From NCBI GenBank assembly GCA_905211345.1, contig CAJMAO010000004.1, forward strand, positions 5,949 to 69,948: a stretch of DNA of 64,000 nt. The letters are read 5' to 3'. Shown piece by piece: positions 33,584 to 46,482 of this stretch; positions within the stretch are counted from its first letter, which is position 1, and every line of letters starts with the position of its first letter. The position numbers and the translations under genes are program-made. Below the pieces are notes generated by a model, which was not told the DNA's origin, made no database searches, and saw only the letters and a list, made by a program, of their open reading frames with translations. Source of the stretch: an uncultured Prevotella sp. (GTDB taxonomy: Bacteria; Bacteroidota; Bacteroidia; Bacteroidales; Bacteroidaceae).

Positions 33584-36397
33584 TTATTCAAAATGAAGGG
33601 TTACTTCGCCGACATGCACTCCGTGCGCCCATACAGGTTGGGCTGACGGTCCGTTGAGGTCGGTGGTATTCACCTTGTTGCGTACTGATGGGATTACCTG
33701 CATCAGGCTTATGCCCGTTTCTGGTAAAGTGTAGAGCAGTTGGTCGCGTCCGTCGCGTGGTTGGAACACGCCTACGTAGTCTTTATCAGTACCGGGCTGT
33801 ATCGTAATGCAACCGGTTTTGGTGTTGAGCTTCATCCATTGCACACCGGCAAAGTATCCTTTGAACTCCGGATAGATGAAACTTTCGCCCGGAACAGGGT
33901 CGTTGTAGTTGTTGCCCCATATACCCAGCTGAGGCCCGTGCAGACGGTTCTGCCATACGCGGTACGGTCCGTGCCCGAGCCATTGTTTGCTTTCTACATC
34001 AGATTCAGGTAAATCGAACTTCACGCCCATGAGATCCACCACGCCGTTGAAACAGTATGTGTAAACGAGGCGTGCCCCGCCATCGGGCGCGATGCGCCAT
34101 TCTACGTTCTGGAGCGAGCCGAGAGCATATTCAGTTGTTACTATCAAGGTGTCGTTCGCACCGTCTTTGCTGGTCAGTTTGACGAATTTCCCTTGGTCGG
34201 CATATTCCGTATAAGTTGTTTTTTTCTTTTCCGCTTCAGGGTCATCGTGGTTGTAGAACTGGTCAAAAGACCTGTCGGAGCGACGGTAAGCGAAGAATTT
34301 CGGGCCACCGTTGAACTTATAGTCTCCCTTTGAAGTAGTTACGCTTGCAAGCGTTCCGTCAGTGGCAGAGAATGTATAAGTCACGTTCCCAGCCTTAACT
34401 GTGTTGTTGCTGAACGTCGGTCGGTTGCCTCTTGTGTTATCTTTATATATATTTTCCGCGTTTTTCAGTTTGAACACCCAAGTAAAAAGTTCTTCGCCGT
34501 ATTGGTCGGTAGCTTTTACACTGAGAGCGTCGGCTTCTGAAGGAGCGGTCGGAATGTTAATGGTTCCTTTAGAGTCAGGAGCTATATTTGCTCCGTTCAC
34601 GGTTCCGTTTTTCACAATCTTAGTGTCTGAACCGACATATTTTACGTAAGAATAATCAAACTTACACTTATCAAGGCTGAGGAAGTTGTAACGGTTCTCA
34701 ACGTTAAGCGTACCGTTGAAGTTTTCAGGCATTGACACTTGTACCGGGCTCCAGATTTGTTTTACCGTATAGTAGCTGCCTTCTTTCTCATGATGAGGTC
34801 CTACGATGCCGTCTGCTCCGTAGTTACCTACGTTGTCAATCATATTGTTAAGGTCGGTGCGCACAACTCCTTCGTCAGCGTAGGCCCAGATAAATCCGCC
34901 GGCGCAGCGCGGCCATGAGCGCATAAGTTCCCAGTAATCGTAAAGTCCTGCACCGGCTCCGCCGTCATAAAGGGCGTGCAAAAACTCTGTCGGCATGAAT
35001 ATTTCAGGCTTGCGCATGTATTCCTCGCTTTCGCCGTAAGAGCGGTAGTGCATCGTCTCATAACCTCCGAAGTTGCCTTGCGGATGAAGAACCGGACGCT
35101 TTTGGATGTCCCATTTATGGAACTCTCCGTCAAGTTCGGTGTTCCATCCTTTCTCGTTTCCGTTGCTCCACCATATCACACATGGATGGTTTACGTCGCG
35201 TGTTACCATCTCCTTGATAAGTTTTTGGCCGTTGATTGTTTCGTGGTGGCCGTGCCATCCGCTTAATTCGCTCATAACGTAGAGACCGAGACTGTCACAA
35301 GCGTCATAGAAGTCAGGATCGGCCGGGTAGTGCGAGAGGCGAACGGCGTTCATGTTCATGCTCTTGATAAGTTCCACATCGGCGATGTTTAGCTTCTTGT
35401 TGAGCGTTCGGCCTGACTCCGGCCAGAAACTGTGACGGTTCACTCCACGTATGTTTACTTTCTTTCCGTTGATATAAAGGCCGTCGCCTGCGCGGGTTTC
35501 GATGGTACGGAAACCGAACTTATCTTGTTCTATGTGCAACGTTTTGCCGTTGGCATCAATCAATGCGAATGCTACTTGGTAACGGTTAGGTGTCTCGGCG
35601 GTCCACAGTCTTGGATTGTTTACTTTGAAAGACACGTCGGCACGGTCGCTGCCAGCTCTTACGTTGGTTGTATTCTCGGCCACTTTCTTGCCGCTCATGT
35701 CGCTGATCGTGGTGCGCACTTTTGCCCCTTCAAGCGTGTGGTTAAGCAGGACAAAGGCGTTGAACGAGCCGTCCGCCTTGGCATCTATGGCCGTGCGCTC
35801 AATGTTTATGGCAGGTTTGCATACGATGAATACTGGACGGAATATGCCACCGAAGTTCCAATAGTCGGCCCGGCGCTCGGCAAGGTTTACGCCCTTGTTT
35901 GTACTTTCCTTGCTGACGGTTACCTCTAGCAAGTTTTTCTTGTCACCGAAGAACACACGATCGGTAACGTCGTAAGTGAAACGGTAGAATGCTCCTTGAT
36001 GCAGCGAGCCGGCCTTACGCTTGTTTATCATGACTTCGGTGTCGGTCATCGAGCCTTCAAACACGAGGTCGATGTGGTGGTTAGCCCACTCGGCAGGCAA
36101 TGTAAACTCGTATTTGTATTTGCCTTTCTCGTCGGCGATGCCGTCAGGGAAGGGCTTACCGTAAAACTTCATGCCGTACTGGTAAGTGCCGAATCCCTGC
36201 AGTTCCCAGCACGACGGCACGCCGATTTTCGTCCATTTGCCTGAGTTGTTGCCGCCGGTGCAATAGAAATCCCACTGCACCATGTCGTCGCTCCCGCGTC
36301 CGCTGAGGTATTGGCGTTGCGTGTAGACGCTGCCTTGGGCGTACGCTCCGGCCACGGCCGACGATAGTAATAACGCTGAAATCAATAACTTTTTCAT
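33584..36397 (-). CDS. Secreted GH2 family beta-glycosidase
   Basis: Three N-terminal GH2 domains (jelly roll, Ig, TIM barrel) are clear. The sugar-binding part reads MTDTEVMINKRKAG, the barrel starts at YINGKKVNIRGVNRHSFWPE, the acid/base region is WWSNGNEKGWN and the nucleophile lies in PTEFLHALYDGG, followed by GGFIWAYADEG. These deviate from lacZ (NESG, SEYAHA), so the sugar may not be galactose; exo-acting uronidase activity is known for some pectin-locus GH2. A Bgal_small-like C-terminus is present. The ATG at 36397 (MKKLLIS) starts the signal peptide; 31 upstream in-frame residues contain a poly-C-encoded stretch and are likely untranslated. Confidence 0.88.
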   Translation of the reverse strand: MKKLLISALLLSSAVAGAYAQGSVYTQRQYLSGRGSDDMVQWDFYCTGGNNSGKWTKIGVPSCWELQGFGTYQYGMKFYGKPFPDGIADEKGKYKYEFTLPAEWANHHIDLVFEGSMTDTEVMINKRKAGSLHQGAFYRFTYDVTDRVFFGDKKNLLEVTVSKESTNKGVNLAERRADYWNFGGIFRPVFIVCKPAINIERTAIDAKADGSFNAFVLLNHTLEGAKVRTTISDMSGKKVAENTTNVRAGSDRADVSFKVNNPRLWTAETPNRYQVAFALIDANGKTLHIEQDKFGFRTIETRAGDGLYINGKKVNIRGVNRHSFWPESGRTLNKKLNIADVELIKSMNMNAVRLSHYPADPDFYDACDSLGLYVMSELSGWHGHHETINGQKLIKEMVTRDVNHPCVIWWSNGNEKGWNTELDGEFHKWDIQKRPVLHPQGNFGGYETMHYRSYGESEEYMRKPEIFMPTEFLHALYDGGAGAGLYDYWELMRSWPRCAGGFIWAYADEGVVRTDLNNMIDNVGNYGADGIVGPHHEKEGSYYTVKQIWSPVQVSMPENFNGTLNVENRYNFLSLDKCKFDYSYVKYVGSDTKIVKNGTVNGANIAPDSKGTINIPTAPSEADALSVKATDQYGEELFTWVFKLKNAENIYKDNTRGNRPTFSNNTVKAGNVTYTFSATDGTLASVTTSKGDYKFNGGPKFFAYRRSDRSFDQFYNHDDPEAEKKKTTYTEYADQGKFVKLTSKDGANDTLIVTTEYALGSLQNVEWRIAPDGGARLVYTYCFNGVVDLMGVKFDLPESDVESKQWLGHGPYRVWQNRLHGPQLGIWGNNYNDPVPGESFIYPEFKGYFAGVQWMKLNTKTGCITIQPGTDKDYVGVFQPRDGRDQLLYTLPETGISLMQVIPSVRNKVNTTDLNGPSAQPVWAHGVHVGEVTLHFE

Positions 36398-36517
36398 ATC
36401 TGTTTTGTTTAGGAATAACGGAGTAAGGAGTAAAGTTATAAGTAAAATCGCATGGGTTATCATGTTCTTCACCCCCCCCTTGTTCATCATTCTTCGTTAA
36501 TTATTCTTACTTGCTTG

Positions 36518-39634
<3,117 letters not shown>

Positions 39635-39678
39635 TTATTTCAAGTTATGTCTTTTATGACATTTATTTTCTTTATGTT

Positions 39679-39768
39679 TTTCAAAAGACGGCAAATCGCA
39701 TTGTGAAAGGCGGTCTTTTATGTGCTGAAAGACGGTCTTTTACCGTGCAAAAGACCGTCTTTCGCAAC
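39679..39768. repeat. 22-nt-period tetramer element, copy D
   Basis: Core G positions are 39687, 39709, 39731 and 39753 (exact 22-nt step). Unit 3 GAAAGACGGTCTTTT is complementary to unit 4 AAAAGACCGTCTTTC. It ends CTTTCGCAAC and lies 63 nt upstream of the GH2 start. Confidence 0.92.
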
Positions 39769-39786
39769 ACGTTGGATATCAGATGG

Positions 39787-42700
39787 TTATTCGATTGTCA
39801 GTTTTTCGAACAGCATCTTGTCGAGTCCTTCGCCGCTGAGCGTTACGATGTAGCTGCCCGCATTTATTTGGGAGCCGGTGGTAATGCTTGTGTTGCGGCG
39901 CTTGGTTTTCTTCGCCGGTGTCTGCAGGAAGGTTATGTTGTCTTCCTTGTACACAACGCCGTTCAGGTCGGTAATCTTCACGTGAAGGTTTCTTACTGCC
40001 TCGGGGTTGTAGTAACGGAAGCGCATGGCGTAAACTTTTGCCACGCCCACGTTGAAGTTCCATGTCAGTGTGCCGTCCTTTACGATTCCGTCTACCTCGA
40101 GGGCGCTGTTGGTGCGTGGCGGCAGCAGGCTGTCGGGCATCTGCACAAGGATGTCCTTGTCGAACTTGGCCCACATCTCCTTGTCGTCTATTTCAGGATA
40201 ATCGGCGGCAGCGGTAGAGTCTTTCGAGGCTATCGCTATGGCTGAAATTATAGCCTGTCCGGCGTTCACTTTCGGGAAATTGATTTTAATCCTGTCGCCC
40301 GGAACGTGAACGTCGAGCACCCGTTTGTAGGGTTTTGCATAGCGTGCTTGCGCCCAAATGTCAAGGTTGTTGATGTAAACGCTGTCGTTGACGGCTACGT
40401 CGAAGAGGCGCAAGCCCTCATAATCAGCGGTCTCGCTTGCTCCCGGGCCGTACCAAGGCTCGACGAAATACAGCTCCACACGATAGTCGCCGGGGCGCAC
40501 CGGGAACGAATAAGACAGCTCGTGGCGGCCGAAGCGCGACGTGCGGAACAACGGCGATACGGGCAGCATCGGGTTGGATGTCTGGCTGGCCATATATGGA
40601 TTTGCCTCTTTAGGGAACCTGTCGCCCCATGAGCGCGACCATTTGCGGTTGTCCTGTGTCCATTCAGTGGCGAAGATGTCTGTATAAGTGTCGCCTCCGC
40701 AGTTTACGTTGTACAGATAGAAGTATCCGTCCTCGGGCTTCAGTATCTGCTCGTTCCATGAGCGGAACGATGGCATGGCCAGCGTATCGGCTGCCGCAGG
40801 CTTGCCGTTATGGTAAGCCGTGGCTATGAGGAGGTCGCCCTTCAGCTCGGGCTTATGCCATTTATAGAGCGTAGTGCCTTCGTCTCTCATTTTCTGTTCT
40901 TTCCACCATCCGCAGCTCAGTGCCACAGAGTCGCAGTTGCTGTATACTCGTATCGTGTCAGATGAAATGTTGGGCACGATGTATACTATCTGTTCTTTGT
41001 CGGCCGGGGTGTAACGTGTCCTGTAAAGATAGAATGCGTCAGTTGGCTGTTCCCATGCCGTGAAGATGCCTTTGTGGTTGAACGGGCCAACCTTGTCGAT
41101 GCGTCTTAATCCCTCGTCGGGTTGGCGGCGGCCTGGGTTGTCGTGGCTTTGCAGCGGCCAGAGGAATTGTCCGCACACGCTGTCCTTCACGCTTTCGGCC
41201 AGTTGGAGCTTGCGCTCGAGTATGTCGCAATGTTTCTCCTCGGTGTACCGTTCGCCCGTGTGGTTGCCCACAGTGCGCCATGCTCCGTATTCACCGTTAA
41301 GCAACTGGTCGTCGCGTTTCAGCTCGTTGGCGTAGTTTTCAAGTTTTCCGCCGTACGTTCCACTCCAGTTCTGCACTACGTTCCAGTCTGTGCCGTCGCC
41401 TCCGTTGCATGTGGTGACAAGGCGCATCGTGGCGCACATAGGATCCATTTCCTTTATTATTTCAGTACATTCTCTTGCAAATTCGGCTGGAATGGTGCTT
41501 TCGTTCTGGAGCCCCCACAGTATTATCGAAGGCGAGTTGCGGCGTTCCTTTACCCATTGGCGCAGGTGGCGCTTGAAACTCTCTCGGAATTGGGGCGTGT
41601 CATACCATATATGGGCTGAAAACTGCGGCCACCACAGTATGCCTTCCTTGTCTATGAGGTCTTTGTAATGCAGGTTGTGAGGCTGGTGGGCATCGCGGAA
41701 AGCGTTGAATCCGGCGGCCTTCACCTCTTTTATGCGTGCGTCGATCTGCTCGTTTGAGAAAGCGTGACTCTGTCCGAGCATGTGCTCATACTCGCACACT
41801 CCGTTGATGTAGACGGGTTTGCCGTTAAGGTAGAAGCGGTTGTCGCCGTCTTTTCTGTTCAACGGCCAGCTTGAAGTGCGGACTCCGAACGGTGTGGCAA
41901 GTTCGTCTGTCGCCTTGTTGTTCCGTTTTATAATGGTGTTTAGCGTGTATAGGTACGGGTCGTCAGTACTCCAACGGCGGGCGTTTTTGATTGCAGACGA
42001 TTGTCTAATGACTTTGGTTTCGCCCGGTTTAATCGTTATATTGTCAGTCAGCCGGATAACCTGTTTCCCGCCCTTGTCGCATATTTTGCTGATAAGGCTT
42101 ATTGTGTCAATGGTTTGCCCGTAGTTTTTCACTTCCGTCTCAATGAACAGGCTGTCGGCAGCCATGTTGTTCCAGATGTGCGTGCCGAACGGTTCAATGC
42201 GTGTTTTATCGGTTATTTCGAGTATGACAGGGCGGTAGATGCCAAACGGCTGGGAGCCTTCACTGAACCCCCACTCTGAGCTGCAGCCGCCGCATACCCA
42301 CGGCATGTCGGTTATTCCCTTCGGGTGTGACACCCTTACAATAAGCTCATTGTCGCCGCCCTTGCGCACGCTGTTGGTTATGTCGATGGTCTTTGTCGTT
42401 CGGCCGATGTCGTAACGGCCGAGACGCTTGCCGTTAAGTGTCACCTCCGCGTATGTGCCTACGCCTTCAAAGCGGATGAAGTATTGCTTGTCGGCCATAT
42501 TGGGGGCGGTGAACTTCTTTTTGAATATGGCGCGCCCGTGCAGGTTGCCGTGCTCTTTCTGCAGCGCGCCGTAGTAGTCGTCGAGGTTGTATGGTATGTC
42601 TTTTACGAACGTCTTGCGGTCAAACGTTATCTCCCAGTCCTCATTCAGCGATGTAATGAAGCGTTTGCCAGTAGCGTTCGGGGTAGGGAAGTTTACCTCG

Positions 42701-43830
42701 CTTTTGCCCATCGGTTTACTCGTCGCTACGGCAATACCGCGTTGGTCGTGGTTGTTTACGGCGCAATAGAAGTGGTAAACCACCCCGTTGTGGTATATAA
42801 CGCAACTCTTGTGGGCGAACATCTCGTCGTAAGGTTTCGACGGAATGATTAAGTCTTCGCCCTGCCAGTCTGTCCAATGTATCAGGTCGTAGCTGGCGGC
42901 GAACGTGTTGTAGGCGTTGTATTCTCGCGTAGGGTTGAACGCCGAGAAGTAGAACATCACATATAAATCACCCATCTTGACAATTTGTGCGTCGCCGGTT
43001 ATCGTTCCGTCGCTGTCGTGCGCGAATACGGGATTGCCCTCGTAGCGCCGCCATTTCTTCATGTCGTTTGAGAAAGCGATGCCGACACGTTCTCCCTTCG
43101 GGCGTGTCTCATTCTTTCCAGCAGCGTTGTAGAACATCATGAATTGGTAACCGAACTTCTCTTTATCCACCATGTAGACGGTGCTTTTGTACTGGGTTAA
43201 TTGCTCCCACCATTGCGCGTTCTTGTCAGAATATGACAATATGGGCTTCTTGTTGGTTTCCCATAGGTGGGCTTTGGTGACATCTCCGTCTGTAGATGCA
43301 AGTCCGATGCTCAATGGCGCGTTGACAGACTCATATCCGGTGCCGGCTCCGCCGATGTATGTCATCCAGTAGCGGTCTTTGAACTTGTTGATGTTATAGC
43401 TGCCGCCCCATTCGTAATCAATCAAGGCAGGGAAGCCTCCGCGCTGGTTCATATCCCATCCTTCGTTCCCGAAAGCGAGCACACGGCCCAGCGTCTGCCA
43501 ATGCAGAAGGTCTTGGCTCTTGGCAATCCATGTCTCGTAGCCTCGTCCGTTTGTACCGTTTGAACCGTTGTAGCATACGTAAGTCATATACCACGAGTCG
43601 CCTTCACGGAAAACCGTGGGGCAGTCTATCTTGCGGTCATTGCTTTCCGGAGCTACCACAAGTCCGTATTTATACGGGGTGCGTGCCCTTTCATACACTT
43701 TGCGCATCTCTTTTTGGCTTACGACGGTCTGCACTTTTGGCTTAGCCTTGGCGCGTCGTGAGCGTCTAGGCTGGGCCTGTGAGTCGGTAGCTATAAATAA
43801 AAGCAATATGAATAAGATGTTCTTCACCAT
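39787..43830 (-). CDS. Two-enzyme fusion: beta-propeller glycosidase (GH137-like) plus GH2, with malectin-like C-terminus
   Basis: A 1347-residue exported protein. Residues about 45-400 form a five-bladed propeller (DRKIDCPTVFREGDSWYMTY, NPVFAHDSDGTITGDAQIV, AHKSCVIYHNGVVYHFYCAV). From about 410 a GH2 unit follows: jelly roll (GTYAEVTLNGKRLGRYD), Ig domain, and barrel with VYINGVCEYEHMLGQ, WGLQNEST (acid/base Glu) and LLNGEYGAWR (nucleophile region). A malectin-like domain (YRVELYFVEPWYG) lies near 1130. The order is that of Bacteroides BT0996, where GH137 beta-L-arabinofuranosidase and GH2 beta-glucuronidase act on rhamnogalacturonan II. I am sure of the fusion, less of the activities. Confidence 0.72.
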   Translation of the reverse strand: MVKNILFILLLFIATDSQAQPRRSRRAKAKPKVQTVVSQKEMRKVYERARTPYKYGLVVAPESNDRKIDCPTVFREGDSWYMTYVCYNGSNGTNGRGYETWIAKSQDLLHWQTLGRVLAFGNEGWDMNQRGGFPALIDYEWGGSYNINKFKDRYWMTYIGGAGTGYESVNAPLSIGLASTDGDVTKAHLWETNKKPILSYSDKNAQWWEQLTQYKSTVYMVDKEKFGYQFMMFYNAAGKNETRPKGERVGIAFSNDMKKWRRYEGNPVFAHDSDGTITGDAQIVKMGDLYVMFYFSAFNPTREYNAYNTFAASYDLIHWTDWQGEDLIIPSKPYDEMFAHKSCVIYHNGVVYHFYCAVNNHDQRGIAVATSKPMGKSEVNFPTPNATGKRFITSLNEDWEITFDRKTFVKDIPYNLDDYYGALQKEHGNLHGRAIFKKKFTAPNMADKQYFIRFEGVGTYAEVTLNGKRLGRYDIGRTTKTIDITNSVRKGGDNELIVRVSHPKGITDMPWVCGGCSSEWGFSEGSQPFGIYRPVILEITDKTRIEPFGTHIWNNMAADSLFIETEVKNYGQTIDTISLISKICDKGGKQVIRLTDNITIKPGETKVIRQSSAIKNARRWSTDDPYLYTLNTIIKRNNKATDELATPFGVRTSSWPLNRKDGDNRFYLNGKPVYINGVCEYEHMLGQSHAFSNEQIDARIKEVKAAGFNAFRDAHQPHNLHYKDLIDKEGILWWPQFSAHIWYDTPQFRESFKRHLRQWVKERRNSPSIILWGLQNESTIPAEFARECTEIIKEMDPMCATMRLVTTCNGGDGTDWNVVQNWSGTYGGKLENYANELKRDDQLLNGEYGAWRTVGNHTGERYTEEKHCDILERKLQLAESVKDSVCGQFLWPLQSHDNPGRRQPDEGLRRIDKVGPFNHKGIFTAWEQPTDAFYLYRTRYTPADKEQIVYIVPNISSDTIRVYSNCDSVALSCGWWKEQKMRDEGTTLYKWHKPELKGDLLIATAYHNGKPAAADTLAMPSFRSWNEQILKPEDGYFYLYNVNCGGDTYTDIFATEWTQDNRKWSRSWGDRFPKEANPYMASQTSNPMLPVSPLFRTSRFGRHELSYSFPVRPGDYRVELYFVEPWYGPGASETADYEGLRLFDVAVNDSVYINNLDIWAQARYAKPYKRVLDVHVPGDRIKINFPKVNAGQAIISAIAIASKDSTAAADYPEIDDKEMWAKFDKDILVQMPDSLLPPRTNSALEVDGIVKDGTLTWNFNVGVAKVYAMRFRYYNPEAVRNLHVKITDLNGVVYKEDNITFLQTPAKKTKRRNTSITTGSQINAGSYIVTLSGEGLDKMLFEKLTIE

Positions 43831-43839
43831 TTCTTTATG

Positions 43840-46482
43840 TTATTTCATGAACAACCAGTCAACCTCATTGCCAAGTCCGTTGAGGCCGGCATCGCGTATT
43901 TTAAGGTCGGAATTGGTAAATCCTGCGACCATGATGATGCCTTTCGGCAAGCGGATTGTGTGGCGGCCGGGTTGCAAGTGGTATGCGTGGATGTTTACAA
44001 TCGGCATGTTTGACATGCTGATAGCGTTACTGATGATAGGCTCGGCCTGGCCGAACTCATTGCCAGTGGCATCGATTTCAAGTTTTGGCGGGCTTGCGAA
44101 CTTGTTTTGGTCGTCAATAAAGAAACCTACCAGCATCTTCACCGGCTTGTCTGTCTCAAACTCTACTGTGCCTCCTAATATACGTGTAGTGTCACGGTTG
44201 AGCACCAATGCCTCAAGTCCTTCAAGTTCCGGAGCAAGCGAGTCGACGGCTTCGTCGCGGTTTTCAAACAGTTTCGCGCCCTTGGTCAGTTTAATCCTCT
44301 TGTAGTTGCTGATGAGTTTTACATCTGCGTTTTCAGCTTTTGTTATGCTTTCGTCTTGTCCGTTTTCTTGTTTGGGCGAGGTGAGTTTTATGATATTTGC
44401 TTTGAGATTGGCTAGTTCTTCATCATAAACCGGCACCATTTCAGCCCATGTCTTAAACTTGCCTCCGTCTCCTCCTACAGGTATTCGGCGCTGTGATGTT
44501 TGCATACTGTTGGCGTAAAGATATGTATCTTGGGTCTTGTTGACAAGCTGGGCATAATATTCATTACTTTTTTCAAGCAATGGCACAGCCTTGTTGAGGA
44601 AGTTTACGTCCTTGCTCCATTTGAAGTTGAGAACCTGTTGAGCAGCCAATACCTTGTATTTGAACGAATAAGCGAAATCCTTGTAACAGTTTATATCGTT
44701 TACGAGACGGTTGAATTCGTCCTTGTTCTTTGTTATCTTGCCGCCAATGCCGTTGATTGCCGCTACGGCCTTGTCGCCGTGGGCTACGCATTGGTTAACG
44801 ATGTCGAGTGGAAGCTCACCTGAGTGTTTCTCGTGTTTCCATTCTTTTTCGACATATTCAATGAGCTTTTCGCCGGCAGGACCACAGCTTTGATAGAATT
44901 CTTCGTAAACTGTGTACTTGTATGGGTTCACGAGCTGACTCATTTTCATTCCGAGAAGAAGCGTTTGACGGTTACCTTCGGTTATACCGAAACGTCTTAA
45001 CAGCTTGGGCGCAATCTCTCCATATTCGTCGTAAGCCTCAATTATACGCTTTGCGGTAAGTGTATCCGTGCCGTAATAATCGGCCAGTCGTTTTTCCCAG
45101 TAAACCTTGTCCTCGCCCCGGTGGCAGTTCCATGAGTAACGCCCCCATGCCGCATACCACATCCAGTCGCGGTCAATCTGTAGCTGTCGCTTGCCGTCGG
45201 GCAGTTTGTCGGCCGTGTAAGGCCAGTCCCAGTAGCTTGCCTGCGGGTACAGATGAAGGCCGTTTGCACCGTGGACACGGTGCATCGCTTGTACGGCTTT
45301 TTGCGTAAAGGTAGGCGAACTCCAGCGGAACGGTTCTAGATTGGCGAGGATGTGCACATTGCTGATATGTATCGGGGCCACGCTGCTCAATTGTTTTTGA
45401 GTCTCTCCCCATGGACCGCCCGGTTCATACGTAGTCAACGATTCGCCGTTGTACTTCGTCATGGTGTATATGTTCTTGTAAAGCGGCAGCGATTTCTTCA
45501 AAACCAATGGGCCGTCTGTGTCATGAGAGCGCAGGATTATCGGTGGTTCGTCAGTTCGCCCTGACGCTTTCAGCCCGTCTTTGATGCCCGGAATGATGGT
45601 TTTCGTCATCCATTCAACGTCATCTTCGATTGTAGCCATAGCCTCGCCGAGGCATATAAGGAAGCCTACATTAGGATATTTCTCTATGAAAGCGGCAATG
45701 CTTTTGCGTGTATAGTCGCTTATCAGAGGTGTGATAGGCCGGTGACGGTCTTGCGTTACGATACCGTAATGGTCGGCGAATGGTTTTGAAACGATGATGT
45801 TATAGAACATCTGTATAATGCGGATACCGCGTTTCTGTGCTTCGGTCGTAAGGAACGTGAACATCTCTTGGTTCTTTTCCATTGTCGCATCGTCAACTTC
45901 TACTGCGAATGGATAGTCTTTGAGTTTGACGAGTGAAGCAAACGGATGCCCGTTCCACAAGAAAACGGCGTTCATATTGTCTGCGGCGAGCATGTCGAGA
46001 TATTTTATCCATAGTTCCTTGTCATAGAACCACGGGAAATTCTCCGGCGTGTAAGGATACTCGTACACCTTGTGTCCGGGCAGGTATACGGTTTTCTGCA
46101 GACCTACACACGCTCCGCGGATTTTCATTTCAGGAGCGTCTACGATTATCTCCGGTGTTTCAATATTACCATATTGGTTGAAATATTCCAGTAATCTGTT
46201 TGTTCCGTAGATCGCACCTGATGCGTCGTTTCCGGTGATTTCTATTTTCTTGCCTTTTCTTTTTATTGTAAATCCTTCCTGTGGAAGACCTGCTGTGTTT
46301 TTGGCTACACTGATGTTTATTTTATATCCCTTTTGCATTGTGGGGATATACTTGTCAACAAGCGATGCCGCATATTGTGTTTGCGGTATCGTTTTTTCGC
46401 TTGTCACTTTTGTTGTTGTGCTTCCACAACTCGCCAAAACCATTGCGATGCTTGAAAGCAGTAAGTTGCGTGCTGTTTTCAT
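43840..46482 (-). CDS. Lipoprotein glycoside hydrolase with GH67-type N-terminal domain
   Basis: An 880-residue protein starting with a lipoprotein signal: the lipobox is LASC, lipidated Cys at residue 19. Residues about 35-120 look like the alpha/beta domain shared by GH20, GH67 and GH115 (GFTIKRKGKKIEITGNDASG, AIYGTNRLLEYF), followed by a TIM barrel (KYLDMLAADNMNAVFLWNGH, RGIRIIQMFYNIIVSKPF, ICLGEAMATIEDDVEWM) and helical and beta C-terminal parts. A uronic-acid substrate is plausible. The family could not be fixed; GH138 alpha-galacturonidase or an uncharacterised alpha-glucuronidase relative are options. It overlaps GH78 by 4 nt and precedes the propeller-GH2 gene by 9 nt. Confidence 0.7.
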   Translation of the reverse strand: MKTARNLLLSSIAMVLASCGSTTTKVTSEKTIPQTQYAASLVDKYIPTMQKGYKINISVAKNTAGLPQEGFTIKRKGKKIEITGNDASGAIYGTNRLLEYFNQYGNIETPEIIVDAPEMKIRGACVGLQKTVYLPGHKVYEYPYTPENFPWFYDKELWIKYLDMLAADNMNAVFLWNGHPFASLVKLKDYPFAVEVDDATMEKNQEMFTFLTTEAQKRGIRIIQMFYNIIVSKPFADHYGIVTQDRHRPITPLISDYTRKSIAAFIEKYPNVGFLICLGEAMATIEDDVEWMTKTIIPGIKDGLKASGRTDEPPIILRSHDTDGPLVLKKSLPLYKNIYTMTKYNGESLTTYEPGGPWGETQKQLSSVAPIHISNVHILANLEPFRWSSPTFTQKAVQAMHRVHGANGLHLYPQASYWDWPYTADKLPDGKRQLQIDRDWMWYAAWGRYSWNCHRGEDKVYWEKRLADYYGTDTLTAKRIIEAYDEYGEIAPKLLRRFGITEGNRQTLLLGMKMSQLVNPYKYTVYEEFYQSCGPAGEKLIEYVEKEWKHEKHSGELPLDIVNQCVAHGDKAVAAINGIGGKITKNKDEFNRLVNDINCYKDFAYSFKYKVLAAQQVLNFKWSKDVNFLNKAVPLLEKSNEYYAQLVNKTQDTYLYANSMQTSQRRIPVGGDGGKFKTWAEMVPVYDEELANLKANIIKLTSPKQENGQDESITKAENADVKLISNYKRIKLTKGAKLFENRDEAVDSLAPELEGLEALVLNRDTTRILGGTVEFETDKPVKMLVGFFIDDQNKFASPPKLEIDATGNEFGQAEPIISNAISMSNMPIVNIHAYHLQPGRHTIRLPKGIIMVAGFTNSDLKIRDAGLNGLGNEVDWLFMK

